Source: Tubulanus polymorphus (lineage: Eukaryota > Nemertea > Palaeonemertea > Tubulaniformes > Tubulanidae). From it: DNA of 64,000 nucleotides. Under the pieces are notes generated by a model. It worked only from the letters and a program-made list of their open reading frames with translations, was not told the origin of the DNA and made no database searches. This document shows positions 1-12,300 of this stretch, piece after piece. Numbering within the stretch: the stretch's first letter is position 1; every line of letters begins with the position of its first letter. The position numbers were made by a program, and so were the translations under genes. The stretch lies in the NCBI RefSeq assembly GCF_964204645.1, contig NC_134029.1, forward strand, positions 4,411,001-4,475,000, in the 5' to 3' direction.

Positions 1-3000
1 ACTCTAATCCTTCCTCTTGATAAAAAAGTCCTTCCAAATTTGTAATTTAAGTACTTTTTGTGCGCAATTTTGTTGCGAATTCGACTGTAGAAGTATTTTC
101 TTACTCAGACCTGGTAATTCAATTGTCAGTAAGATTGAATATACAGGAAATTGACCTTGAAATGTATGACTGGTCTACATGACGAGTATTCCGGCAAAGG
201 CATTGCGAAAGTGCTCCCTTGTGGGCCCTCATTTTACGGGAAAGTACTTCTTTCCGAGTCCAAAAGTCCCTCCTAAAATTGCCGAAAAAGTCCTTCTTAG
301 TACTTCTTTTTATCCTGGCCTTATACCACTGGAAACAGTGTGAAATGTTCTATATCACTCATTACCGTAATCAAAGAAACGACTTGAACTACGGTATAGT
401 CAGCGTACTAACCGGTGTGAGCTCGTCTGATTGAAGAATACCCGAATCTTCGGATGAACTTGAGGCCCCTTTGACATCGTTTTGGAGACGGAAGTCGCTT
501 ATTTTCAAGTGCTGATGAACTGACGGATTAATTGTTAAGGAATTCTTGACGTTTTCCCGTAACTGAGCGTGGGATGCCTACGACAGTTTCCTTCATTGCA
601 TTTTCCCGAAAAGCTACTAAGTGATAGCACCCTAAATCATAAAAATAAACAGCTATATTTGTTATTTAAACAACTTAGTATGAAAATGTCGCTTTAGCTT
701 AAAAACTTGCCGTCCTTCCTGTAGATTAAATATTTTGATTTCGTGGACCTCGCCAAAAGGTAATTTGTTCGAATCGTATAGACATCTTTTTACGCCTACC
801 CTTGTTCCGTTACGTAATGCTTAGTCAAATGTACTCAACCCAACAAATGCTTTTAATTTAAAAAGGACCAATCTACGACTTTGCGGAGAATTTGTTGCTT
901 TTGAAGTCGGGTAGATGTGTATTTAGAGTAAGCGAAGAGAGCGGAGTATGCTGGTCCATTGTATCAGTAACAGCGCATGGTGGTGTCATGAGCAATTTAC
1001 TTTGCATTGAAAATTTCAACCCGACTTATATCAGCGACGGAAATGGAAGGATAATAGGTCTTGGCAAAACAGGATTCCCTACGCGGGTTCCTGATAGCAC
1101 GGTAACAATGCATTTAATTTTACAATTTCGCCAACCAGAAACCAAGCCTTTCTCCGCTGATATGTAGTATAATTTCACTTCCAATATTCTATGATTTGGT
1201 TGTAGACTCGTGGTGAACGTGAACAACCTCGAATAAGATAAGTTAAACTCCATATGCTATATAGTTGTGGGTGCGTCATCTAAAAAAAGATGGCCCCATA
1301 CAGACCGCGAGCTGGAGTTGACGATTGTGTATTACATGAAAACGTAGAGACATAGAGCGTCTTTATATCGTTCCATGTTTTTGCGAAGGCTAAATGTTTA
1401 TATTTGGCTGCGGTAATTCGAGAACGAACTGGCTACGCTGAAAACGTAATTTCCTAAGGCTTTTTGTCCATTTGTATGGTTGGGACATCTATGATGGCAA
1501 CAAGAAGCGGATGCCGGGTGAAGGCATAGTAATAAAGGGTAATGAAGTGACTCGAAGATGCGAGATACGCCTCGAAAGGTTAAACGTATTATACGAAACG
1601 GTCTTTGTTTTACAACGTGATGATTGACTAATTTACCAGTGGTGCTGATTAGGTCTCATTCAATGTAGACACGAAGCAATTTTATCGGTAACGCGGGTAC
1701 CGCTGAGTACTCAACCGCCCGCGGTAATGGTAAAAGGTCCAGGGTTGATGACAAATCGAACCGGCCTACGACTTTATACGCCTTCTAGGTTATGGCCTTC
1801 ATGGCCGTATGGAGAGTATCTTCAGTCCGGTTTTGGCTACTGAAACGTACGTCCGACCACGAACAGGCTTCTCGTGTGTGCCCCCAAGACCTCCATTCTT
1901 TCCCACGAAATCATAGTTCGTATTAATATGATCGTTCGTGTCATTCAATATCATCTTGGCATCCTCGACTTGATCATTACGCCATTCGTGTATGGCGTGA
2001 CGGTGTTGCAGCGGGACATTTATATATTACCTCGTAGCTGAAAAGCGGAGAGCATGAAGAATGATTGCCCTGTGTTGTATAACATTCGTGCTCTTAACAT
2101 CCACCCCCGCGTTGCCTGACACTTGATCTGGTAATAATGTCTAAAAACTATGGAAGACTGTTGAACTCCGGTAGTAACGGATAGTTAGGCAACCTTAAAC
2201 CGATACGCTCATCATGTCACTGTCATCTTTTACCCTTTGCCGTATTCTCTAATGCGTTTCCTTCACGCTGCTTCCTTTTTTTTGTAGACGCGCGGCAAAA
2301 GCGCGTCGGCGACACTTTGATCTCGCGTTCGCAAGTTTAAATTGATACGAGTTTGTCTCTCATATTTTAGCCATGTTTTATTATTCTTTAATGACTCGGC
2401 CCAGTCTGTCATAAACTGGTGCTTTCGTTATAATTGTTAACATCGATTTGTGAAGCTCGTTTTACTTCTATACAGAAAGAAATTCATTTTGAAACGTTAT
2501 ACGCAATATTTTTTAGTGTCATCTTACTTGAATGTCTCAATGCCTCTTGTATATCGCGTATCTTGCAGTTTCGCGCTGGAAAAGTGGCGCTTGATTCGCT
2601 GCTAGAGTTATCAATCATTGAACTAGCGGAACATCTTACGAAATACTGTTCACTGTCATTTCATTGCTACATATGTTAAAGGTGATGTTCTCAAATACCT
2701 GGCATTATTCATTTATCAAATTCCATTCTTTAAACGTGTTAAACCGTTCAATTTTAAGTGTACAAGTCCCTTCGTTGCTGCGGGTAAAAACTTCATCAAT
2801 TTAACCGACAAATTCTAGGCCAAACAACTAGAACATATTTGCGGAATTCTATTCTCGGTATTGATAATCTATTTTTAATCGGCGATATATCGGTGAAGAG
2901 AATTTTTCCAATGACATTTCAACGAACGTTACTTCTCGAGGGCGCTATATAGCGTCTCTTTGACGTTTTAGATAATGGCAGATATTAATTGCCATCAACA

Positions 3001-4974
3001 TTTACTGTAAAACTGTATAATGAAGGAAATTTCGTTACCAACGAGGCATCAGTTGGCTCTCTATCTATCTCTCTCTCTAAACTGGATAGATAGTACATTC
3101 AGTTAGTTCGACATGTCGCTTGTCATGTTTTACAACATTCTCACACTCCCACCGGTTTGTAACTATTTTCACGCCAACTATTTCGCGTATTATATACGTT
3201 ATATACTTCTTACCGAGTTGTTGTGAAATTTCAACTCTTCGCGCACTCGTGCGCTATTTATGACTTTTTGTTATCAAGACGTTATTGCCGTTTGCGACAG
3301 AGATGCTTGTTCTCGAGATTCGTGATTCATTTTGTTTACGATAATCAAGGAATACCTATATTCATAGATACATAGATAGCTTTTGCTAATTTAGGATGTA
3401 AACCATCGATATGAATTGTTGCGGTTTCAAATTGCCGCCCACGATCGATGTCGTTGTTGTAAACACATTTCAAATTCGATAATGCCAGTATTGTGATATA
3501 TTTCGAATGCGGCGTAAACATCACCAGTTTCAGGTTAGTTTTAGCCCGAGTTCTATTACGACAATTAGTGAAAGATAGTTTTAAAAATTTCTTAATCCAA
3601 AGGTTTTCGTCATCGCATCGCTTTCAAATCGTTTTACTTAACGTCTAAACTATTGCTTAATTCAATCGAATAGATGAAAATTTTCTAGATAAGTCCACAC
3701 TACCTCGCTCCCGGTATTTCACAAATTCATTGAAAAACCTCTGAATATTCGTTCTTACCACGTCAAGTACTTTTTATTCTCAATATTTTCATCTTTCTTT
3801 CGCTCTCGGCGGTACTGGGTGTTTTTTGGGACCTTTCTCCAATAATGCTAAACAACTATAGCGACAGTAGGCGTCGCGCGCTTAGTATTACGAACAATCC
3901 TGTTTTGCCTCGGAGTCTTTTGTCAAGTAAAGATGTCTGATTGGTATAAGGTTCACGCAATTAGTATAACGTGATTATAATCGTGAGGTGTGCTGATTTA
4001 ATAATCCTCTACTCCCACCTCGAGCGCATTCCCTTCTTATACGTACTTCGATACGGGTTTGAGGGAATGCTAATCGCTTGGTATGAGCACCATTCTCTCA
4101 AACGCATTTCCGATTACGCGGGTGTTATGTATGATTATATACATCAAGGTCATTTTGATAGATGAATTATTTGGTAAGTTTCATTCTAAAAACCTCCGAA
4201 GACACGCAATGAACTGAGGAAAATCTGAATATCAGCGGGATATTTCATCTTCGAAAATGAAGACTATGAATACGTCTCGTAAAGTACACGAGCTCGAAGC
4301 ATATTTACCATGTCGGGTTGGCTTCCTTCCGCAGACAGTTTTTTTTTCTCGAGCGATTACAAAGGAAAATCCAGCGTTTCAACGAAAAGTTGCCGCATGT
4401 ATTCTTAATGAGACAGTTAGTAAGTATCCTAGGTTCTGTCGTAGGCGAAAAGATATCCCGCTGTGATCAAATGTGTTGTCGTTACAGCGAGAGCCAATAA
4501 GCTTTTGAACGGTAACAAGATTACTAAATTCAGTCACATAAATGAATGAAGCGAATGAGTTGAAACTAATGCAGAAAGATGGAATTATTTCGTAAGATAT
4601 GTATGACCTATTATCCGCATATCGTTATTTCGGTACGTTTCTTTTTGGTAGTTAAAAACATTTTTATCATCATCGCTATTATTTCTATCATCATCATCAG
4701 TATTGTTATCATCATGATCATCATCATTGGTTTATCAATTTTCACTGATAAGATGTCCATTTTAATTTGACTGACATCGGATTATGACGGTAACGAAGTG
4801 CATTGCTTAGGTCGCTTGCTTTCTACAAGATAATCAGGATTGCATTATTTGAGGTTGTTAGCATGAACTAGAAGATTGTCATCAAAAGTATTGCGCGTTA
4901 TTCTTTGAAGGGAGGTTAACCCTACAAAATGTTATGCGTATTTGAGTTAGAAATGAGTTCGAAACGAGTTTGTT
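1..4974. other. Gene-free stretch, no supported feature
   Basis: I see no coding exon with convincing protein character here. The open frames are short, lack splice support and read as chance frames. Visible items are a short CTAT/TC-rich patch near 3061-3080, a 12-bp palindrome (CGCTATATAGCG) at 2943-2954 and the ATC-rich tract listed separately. One stretch (about 4337-4421) is flanked by an acceptor-like ccgcag and a donor-like gtaagt and stays open in a frame that would join the ligand gene downstream. It has no recognisable similarity and is not called. Confidence 0.5.
4655..4735. repeat. Imperfect ATC/ATT trinucleotide tract
   Basis: An irregular run of ATC and ATT triplets interrupted by single changes. 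It is a degenerate microsatellite about 240 bases upstream of the ligand coding region. The open frame across it gives an isoleucine-rich peptide that is an artefact of the repeat. Confidence 0.7.
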
Positions 4975-5610
4975 ATGAATTTCTCCTGTGGGGATTTCAT
5001 TTCATCATGCTTTTTTTATTTTCAGATATTATTCCTGATGTTGCTAAGTTGTAGATGCTCAAATACCGACCAAAGCCAAAAGTCATTAGCTACCAGACTC
5101 TCACGCAGGCACATGAGGCTTACAGATAGGTATGTTTTTAATGTTTCGTCGACTGCTTCTGACTCTTGTCATGATCCCAGTATTTATGTTGTTTGGTTTG
5201 TATTTCGCAGATCGAAGCATCATCGATTGACGACGACGGATAGTCCGTTGACAGTAACGATTCACGCTCGCCGGGAGAAGCGGGATTATTCTCTAATACA
5301 GAGTGATCCGAAACGACAGTGTTGCCCGTCAGTGACGGAGATGATCGCTCCGATGGGCGGTATCTCTCGGACAGGCTTGCTGCTACAGTTATATCGAGAT
5401 CATAAAACTACGCAGAAATTTTATCAAACTCGATGTCTGCCGGAGATTGAGAACAGGGAGTGTCGGTTCACGGACCCCCGCGTTAGTACAAGGTGTTTAC
5501 AAAAATATACCTACACATACGCAGTAGTGAAGGATTTCGGAGTTCCCGATCAGCCGTTCAGAATTGATTTTATCCGTATCAAAAGTGCCTGCTCATGCGA
5601 GATACTTTAA
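4975..5610 (+). CDS. Neurotrophin/Spaetzle-like secreted cystine-knot ligand
   Basis: Predicted secreted growth-factor-type ligand. The N-terminus has a hydrophobic signal-like run (ILFLMLLSCRC). A short basic pro-region ends in a furin-type site RREKR, followed by a mature domain of about 107 residues. The mature domain holds CC, three single cysteines spaced about 9 and 11 apart, and a final CSC preceded by DFIRIKSA. This copies the order and spacing of neurotrophins, whose domain ends in FIRIDTACVC. Two points of structure are open. A well-formed intron (gtatgt at 5130, cag ending 5210) is 81 nt, divisible by three and stop-free, so spliced (184 aa) and unspliced (211 aa) forms are both open. 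A strong acceptor (tttttttattttcag) ends at 5026, so the true first exon may lie upstream and the ATG at 4975 may not be used. The stop TAA is at 5608-5610. A Spaetzle-type ligand is the main alternative. Confidence 0.7.
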   Translation: MNFSCGDFISSCFFYFQILFLMLLSCRCSNTDQSQKSLATRLSRRHMRLTDRYVFNVSSTASDSCHDPSIYVVWFVFRRSKHHRLTTTDSPLTVTIHARREKRDYSLIQSDPKRQCCPSVTEMIAPMGGISRTGLLLQLYRDHKTTQKFYQTRCLPEIENRECRFTDPRVSTRCLQKYTYTYAVVKDFGVPDQPFRIDFIRIKSACSCEIL

Positions 5611-8034
5611 CCTCTTTGTCGGCCCACCAGGGGGCGCGCGTCCGAACTTCCGATTTGAACGGGTAATGATAATAGGTGGCGCAACCGCATGCGCAGAAAC
5701 CCGTCCAAAAAACTAGCTGGCATCAGGAAATTGATCGTTTTATTCGCCGGTGTCATTCCCCGTGGCACAGGCAAATAGAGTGGTGAAGTGAACTGGGATG
5801 TTACTCGGCTCAGATGTAATTTTCATTGTGTAAATAGATGATATATTTGTATATTTGCCGAGGCTAAACAGAGAAATTCGTTCTTATCGTGTCTACAAAT
5901 CCACCTTCCTTGTGAGGCGCTCGAGAGAAAAAAATAATGCGTTGTGTTTTTATTTAGTCCACGCATTTTGTCTTGGAAGAATTGTCATTTTATCAATGCA
6001 AGCGAAGAAACCGTTTGCACACTGAAGGCGAAACTATCAACTAACGTCGACGAATGCACGAATTCAAACAGAATTGACAATGCAAAACTACCGTGGCGAA
6101 TTTCAGTGCGAACTGGATTGATTTGAGTGATATACGTGTGGGAAACTGTTCAGCTGTCTCTAGAACATCGAGAGAAATGTCATCTATACAGGTTGCCTGA
6201 AAATTCCCTTCCATCATTCTCAACGAACGATTTCCCTAAAGTTTCTATCAAATAAGTGTGTCATCCCATTTTAATCAATGTATCGTATCTAGGAATGGCG
6301 ATGATGTCGTCACCTTAGGGCTGATGTCTCCAATCATGATTATGTCGACAAATCGCTTTGTCGCCATGTATTGAAATCTTGATCTACGAGAGAAATGATA
6401 AGAACATTCAAATACTCCTGATAATCTAAGTATTCGGAAAATCAAGTAATGAACATACGTATGTAAGACGTACTTAGTTTTCTAACGAGGAAATTGGTAG
6501 AAATTTGGTAAGAGTCAGTTAAAAATGGCGTTGATAAATAATGAATTTCTGCTAAAACGTTCTCCATGAAACCCCACACCTATGTGCTGTGTAAAAATGC
6601 TATATACATGATTATATACATATACATATATATTTATTGTGTAAATACAGATTATTTATTTTTGAATTGAAAACGTAGGGAGCATGTACCTGTTGTGTAG
6701 ATATACTTGCGCATCCTGGTGTTATTATTATTATTGTTGAAAAAAGATGTGTGGATTGACGGCTGTTTTTGTTTCGATGTTACTTCAAGAGAAGCACCTA
6801 TATGGTGAAATTTCACCGCTAATTTAGGTTCAGAGGCTGGCACCGACATGGACGTCCTACGAAAGTATGAAAGTACATCCAGACCCCCACAGACGCATTA
6901 TTGTACAGGTTAAAAATTGTTGATGCATTTAATTTTTCCTTTATTTATGTTTTTGAAATTATTCCCGTCCCCGCTTGCCGCGGGTGGCTCAGATCGAGCT
7001 CTCCGCGGTAAAAGGCGATATGGAATGGAGGCTCTTGACGCCATAAAATGTGATCATATGGTTCATAGTTTGAAAAAAAACAAGATTCAACTCAGAAATT
7101 GAATGCCCTAATCGGTATATATGTATGAGGGTCTGGTTTGGCACAGGTTTTTTACTCGGAATTCTTGACATCATTCTCTATGGAGTTAAATGTTTAATCG
7201 GGCAAAAGAAAGCTCTATAAAAAGAAACTGAAAATTTCACTTAACTAAAGGCTTGTCAAAAATTGTTATATCAATCATTTTACAATAAATAAGATCCTTA
7301 AATCTGTATTTATTATATTTGTTTGTACTTTTTTCTGTTTGCTTTATGACGTCATTATCATGGCGCCGATCAATCTTCAATGGAAACAAGGACGGGGTCG
7401 AACACCTGACGCTTGCGCTTGCGGTGTCATAAATCTCTGCATTTCTTTTGAGCACGATAGTAATTATTAAAACGGAATCGGCGTTAGGAGACATCCCAAA
7501 CCTATGCAAGATTCACCCTAGAGCACCGTTGTTGGTTCAGTCCGGTAAAACCCGAATCCAGGATTAAGCATGATGTAGTTCATTTTCCTCGAACTCAAAT
7601 CATAACGGGGACTGGGACTAAGATTATGGATCCTTCATAACCATATACTGCACTTAAACCTGTCCAAATATGACATTGTATGTATGAGAAATAAATATAT
7701 TATACTAAAAAGGAAGTTGTTTTTTGCATGGTCGACGCTAGTACTATGATTTTGACAATCGAGGACGTTTATCAGTGTACAAAAATGTTAACGTAAAAAT
7801 ATTTCCATATTGATTTAAGCCGTTATTTGTATAAGAGATATCGAATCTGGGTCCCCGAACATAGATATTCGTTATACACGTATGCACTACTTAAGTTCAT
7901 TCCAACCCTTATTGCATATGCTAGTGGGACCGTAAATATTGCAATGTCGTGCCGTTTTTTTGCAAGTGAATAAAGGTATGTTATTATATTCTCAATATTA
8001 GATATGTTATCGCCATCACCGAATAATTAATCTT

Positions 8035-8241
8035 TAGAGAATCCCGCAATAATAACAAAAAGATAAGTACAAACATATTTCCTCGAGCTTAGTTTATTCG
8101 ACATTTCGACTATATTATAATAGCCATCTTCGGGATCAGGAATGCTGGAATATTAGAATATAGTGGAAACGTCGAATAAACTAATAGCTCAATGAAACAT
8201 TTGGGATTTACTATTTGTTGTTATTATTTTGGGATTATCTA
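8035..8241. mobile_element. Fold-back MITE, copy 1 of a two-copy family
   Basis: About 207 bp with long imperfect inverted arms. It begins TAGAGAATCCCGCAAT and ends with the near-complement ...TGGGATTATCTA. Inner arms carry GTTTATTCGACATTTCGACT and its inverted partner GTCGAATAAACT. The same order of motifs recurs at 52853-53073, which shows a dispersed family. Ends beginning with TA suggest TA-target insertion of the Tc1/mariner type. No transposase is present, so it would be non-autonomous. Confidence 0.75.
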
Positions 8242-8521
8242 TAGATCATCGTCATTATACGGATGATATTGCGCTGAGGCGAAAATAATGTTTTGGTGAT
8301 ACGTTACCAATTTCTATGAATGGAAATTTCACAAGATGAATCACAAAAATGCCGCACAGGAATGAAATCCTGTTGTTAGAATATGGGTCATTTTGTTTTT
8401 CGGGCATATTATATTGAATTGTTCTTCGTTTCAGATCTTTAAATACCGTGGATGTGTTAATGATAATCGTTTGTGACGAGCATGTTTAGCGCTCGTTGCG
8501 TGGCATATCCTGCCAAGACGT

Positions 8522-9112
8522 CCTGGGGACATCATTTAGGATAATTAGAAAATAGATTTTATGTCGAATAATATCTCAACATGAAATCAGACATCTCCTT
8601 CTTTAATTCAAAATTCTATTATTCGCCTAGATCCATAGCCGCCTTGGGGACATCATTTATGAAAAATTGACATTTTGTTTCATGTTGAGAGTTATTTTTT
8701 CGACACAAATTCATTTACGACTTATAAACGGTTTTGCTGATTTAAAATCAAATAGGAGTGAATTAAAATCGACAACTTCATTGTAGAATAGCCACACCCT
8801 GACGTGGAGATTCGACGATAAGTTTTAAACCCACTACATATAGAAGTTTAATGATTAAAAACGAATTTTATTCGTCAAAAATTAAAATCGAAAGACACGA
8901 TCTTTCGGACTCTCTCTCTCTAATGAACCATCTTCTAGTGAGAATCTTGATTAAAAACGTTTTATTAATAGTGAATGAAATTGTGTCGAGTTAAAAACTC
9001 AACATAGAATTAGGAAAGTTTTTAGTAAGCTTTATAGGGCCTAATGATTTTATGTTGAGATATAACTCTATACATAAAATTAAATGTTTCCTTTTTCCTA
9101 AATGATGTCCCT
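8522..9112. mobile_element. Probable non-autonomous element with inverted GGGACATCATTTA ends
   Basis: GGGGACATCATTTA occurs near 8524 and again near 8646, and its inverted form TAAATGATGTCCC closes the segment near 9099-9111. Sub-terminal sequence also pairs: a TTTTATGT...ATCTCAACATGAAATC stretch is matched inversely by GATTTTATGTTGAGATATAA. A small hairpin (CGAAAGA/TCTTTCG) lies near 8890. No coding capacity is visible. Exact ends are uncertain. It sits just upstream of the calpain gene. Confidence 0.5.
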
Positions 9113-9304
9113 TGAACGCTGCGTGGTAATGACATCTAAGGCGGGAAGTTTGTTTTTGTTTTCAGCACAGGTGTAGGAACGAAATATCTAGGGTTATACC
9201 TACACGCATCTCACAGGAATTTCTGATCAGTCAGACCATTTGCTAAAAAGGGAGGGGATCTTTCAGTCCACCTAGAGTAATCCCCAGACTATAACATAAG
9301 GATA

Positions 9305-12300
9305 ATGGAGGACAGATATCGCTCCCAAAACTATGAGAAGCTCAAGTCTAGTTTACTGAAGTCCGGCAGCCTTTTCGAAGATGGAATTTTTCCGGCAGAT
9401 GGCTCGTCGATCAACAAAAAGAAGCCAACATCCCGAGACGTACGGTGGCTACGACCTTGGGTAAGTCCTAAAGACTAGAAATACTTGAAAACTATGCTCT
9501 TACCTCAGACTATACGTTCCATTTTAAAATAGGGGTATTTTCTACTAGCATTTTGTGGGCCGTTACTAGGCAACATTCCCAGATCTAAGTCTTGAACTTA
9601 CTATCAGCGATAATTCATTGTGATGATAATAACGGCCCCTGCCTGGAAAGTGGAAGCGACAACAACGTTGTTCTTCCTTTGACAGCATCGAATTTCTGTA
9701 AATGATGCCACTGTGGGTCAACGGAACGAACCTAATGGTCATGCGCTAAATATCAATGTGACCTGGAAGTGATTTCATTTTACGTTATTTTCAGCGCTTG
9801 TTCGTAGCGGTTGTTTGAAATATCTATTGGGTGCATGTGTGTGCCCAGGACCTCAACCAACTATACAATATTTCTAGATAAGAACACTTACTGATAGATA
9901 TTGTGCTTACAGATGTTAAACACGAATATTATTGCGAGAAAACTGAAATTGAATTTTTTTACTCTAATCAGGGTAATATATTAACATTTGCAGGAAATTT
10001 CATCTCGGCCACTTTTCATACGGGAAAATGCGACAAGATTTGACTTGGACCAAGGTGAATTAGGTATGCATCATTTTGAACTTGTGTTTTCTTTAACCAT
10101 TTCGTTCACGAATTCCACAAATGAAACTTCTCGTTTCTTGCCTAGGTGATTGCTGGTTTGTGGCTGCCGCTTCTCTTTTTGCCATGCAAGGTGGTAAAAT
10201 GTTTGACAACGTCGTTCCTCTGAGCCAATCATTCGAATCCGGGGACTACGCAGGTTGCAATATCTCATCAATGTTTATTTCATCCATCTAGCACACAGGG
10301 GCGCGTAGTTGAAGTTTGGGAGTACCAGGGATTACTGGATGATCTAAGATACAGTTCAACCCCAAACTTCAATTACCAGCGCCTGTGATCTAGGATTGCG
10401 AATACGACATTCTTGCAGTCGTTTTTCATTTTTACAGGAATCTTTCGTTTTCGCTTCTGGAGATTCGGGGATTTCGTCGAAGTTGTCGTAGACGATCGTC
10501 TGCCGTGTAAACGAGGACGTTTAATGTACTGCAATAACCGCGAAGAGCCGAATGAATTTTGGGCAGCTCTTCTCGAAAAAGCGTACGCAAAGTAAGTATC
10601 CGGCTTAGTTCACCGGGACCTCGGGAAACCATGCATCTGCATCAATAACTTTTTAAATAATTTTCGTAACGAATAACAATGCTTTACTTTTGAAAAGTAA
10701 GGAAAACATTTATAATAAAAAACTTAAATTGACTTCCTACGTAATGGTTGTTAGACACAAGATGCTATCTAAATACTATCTAAATAATGTGGTGTCCCGA
10801 ATTATTTTAGTCCGACCCTTTGTCTGAAAGGATCTTTCGCTGAATACAGTTTGTTGCCATTCGATTTAAAGTCTAAATCATCCTAGTAAATGAAACGAAG
10901 ATATCGCTCAGTATCAATGACAGAAATGAACAGTTTGATTAAAAGAGTGTTTAATAAGAATTTTCGCAATTTAACGCATCTGAATGGTGATCAAATATCT
11001 GATGTAATCGTCGTCTGCGTGGGGGGGGGGGGAATAGCGCGAACGCTGTTCGTAACTCGTGAATTTGTTTAACAACAAGTTCATCAAAATGATAGAAAAA
11101 TGCAGGATGAGTAAGTTTATTTCGCCAGTTGTCATATTTTGATTCTCTCAAGAACGCAAAAACTCGTATCTCGTCTACTGGGATCATTGAGTTAATGACT
11201 TGATGGACTAAATGATATGGCTATGACGCTTTCAGATTAAACGGTTCATACGCGGACCTTGACGGGGGACTTATACAAGATGCTCTGATAGATTTTACCG
11301 GCGGTATTTCCGAGGTCATATCGTTATTCGACCCTTCTGCCCGACCTCCAGAGTTATTCGACATCATGCAGGCCACGTTCGGTATGAATACGATGATGGG
11401 CTGTTCTATAAATGTAAGTAAAAGTTATTCGTTGAAATCACCCATGTATCACGTATTTGAAAAACAAGCTGTATACGGACAAGCGCGTAATAGAAACACT
11501 GAAATGAATAGATAGCGAGTACTGATCATTTTCACATCTGAATGCTCTATATTTTTTGACACCGTAAAAACTGTTATTGACATTGATACCTAGTATGCGT
11601 TATTTAAGGGGTTCTGTGTGCACTGCAGCATCAATAGTGGCGCATTTATTTTATTAAATATACTTCATAACTCATATCTTATTTTTGATTAATCTTGATA
11701 ATCATTTTTTGAGAGGATGTGCTCTACGTCATCAATGTAGGCTATCGGGGTTAGGACTAGTTGCCGGTCAATTCAATTCAATTATCGATGAAATCAAATC
11801 CAAAACAACTTTATTGATCCTTAATATTACATAATTCATATTGTATTATTTTTTGTCGACAATATTAATCAATATTTTTTTTTCAAGGCGTCAATAAACT
11901 TAGTTTTTTGTTCTCTAACAAAAGCTATATACAACTTTATTGCAGAAAACTACGAAAGTTTCCGGCGAACAGTCGTTACCGCAAGGTTTATTTGCCGGTC
12001 ATGCTTACAGCATCACAGCAGTTGCTAAGGTGTAGATTTCGTATATATTGTAATTTTGGGGGTAACCATGCTTAAGATTACATATTTCGTTAACACTTTA
12101 TGGTAGTCATTCAAAGAGACGCGTGCTAGGAAATTTACACCAAATCATTAACACTTAGACACTCGCTGAATTCCAAACGCTCTACGTCTAGCCAAATTCA
12201 ATTCTGGTTATGAAATGCTAATCATCGCCTTTATCGCTATAATTTGACCCCTTTAGTACACATTTTTCGAAAGTCGATACAAGGACGTGAAAAGCAGAAA

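Larger units (their letters stand above)
5611..9160. other. Intergenic between ligand gene and calpain
   Basis: No exon is supported. The stretch holds a fold-back element at 8035-8241, a perfect TGACGTCA at 7347-7354 and a larger repeat with inverted ends at about 8522-9112. An ATT microsatellite patch lies near 6720. The open frames here are short and have no family character. Confidence 0.5.

Noticed and set aside
4337-4421. Splice-bounded open stretch as an upstream exon of the ligand gene
   Set aside because: One frame would join in phase, but no start codon or signal peptide is visible and there is no family support.
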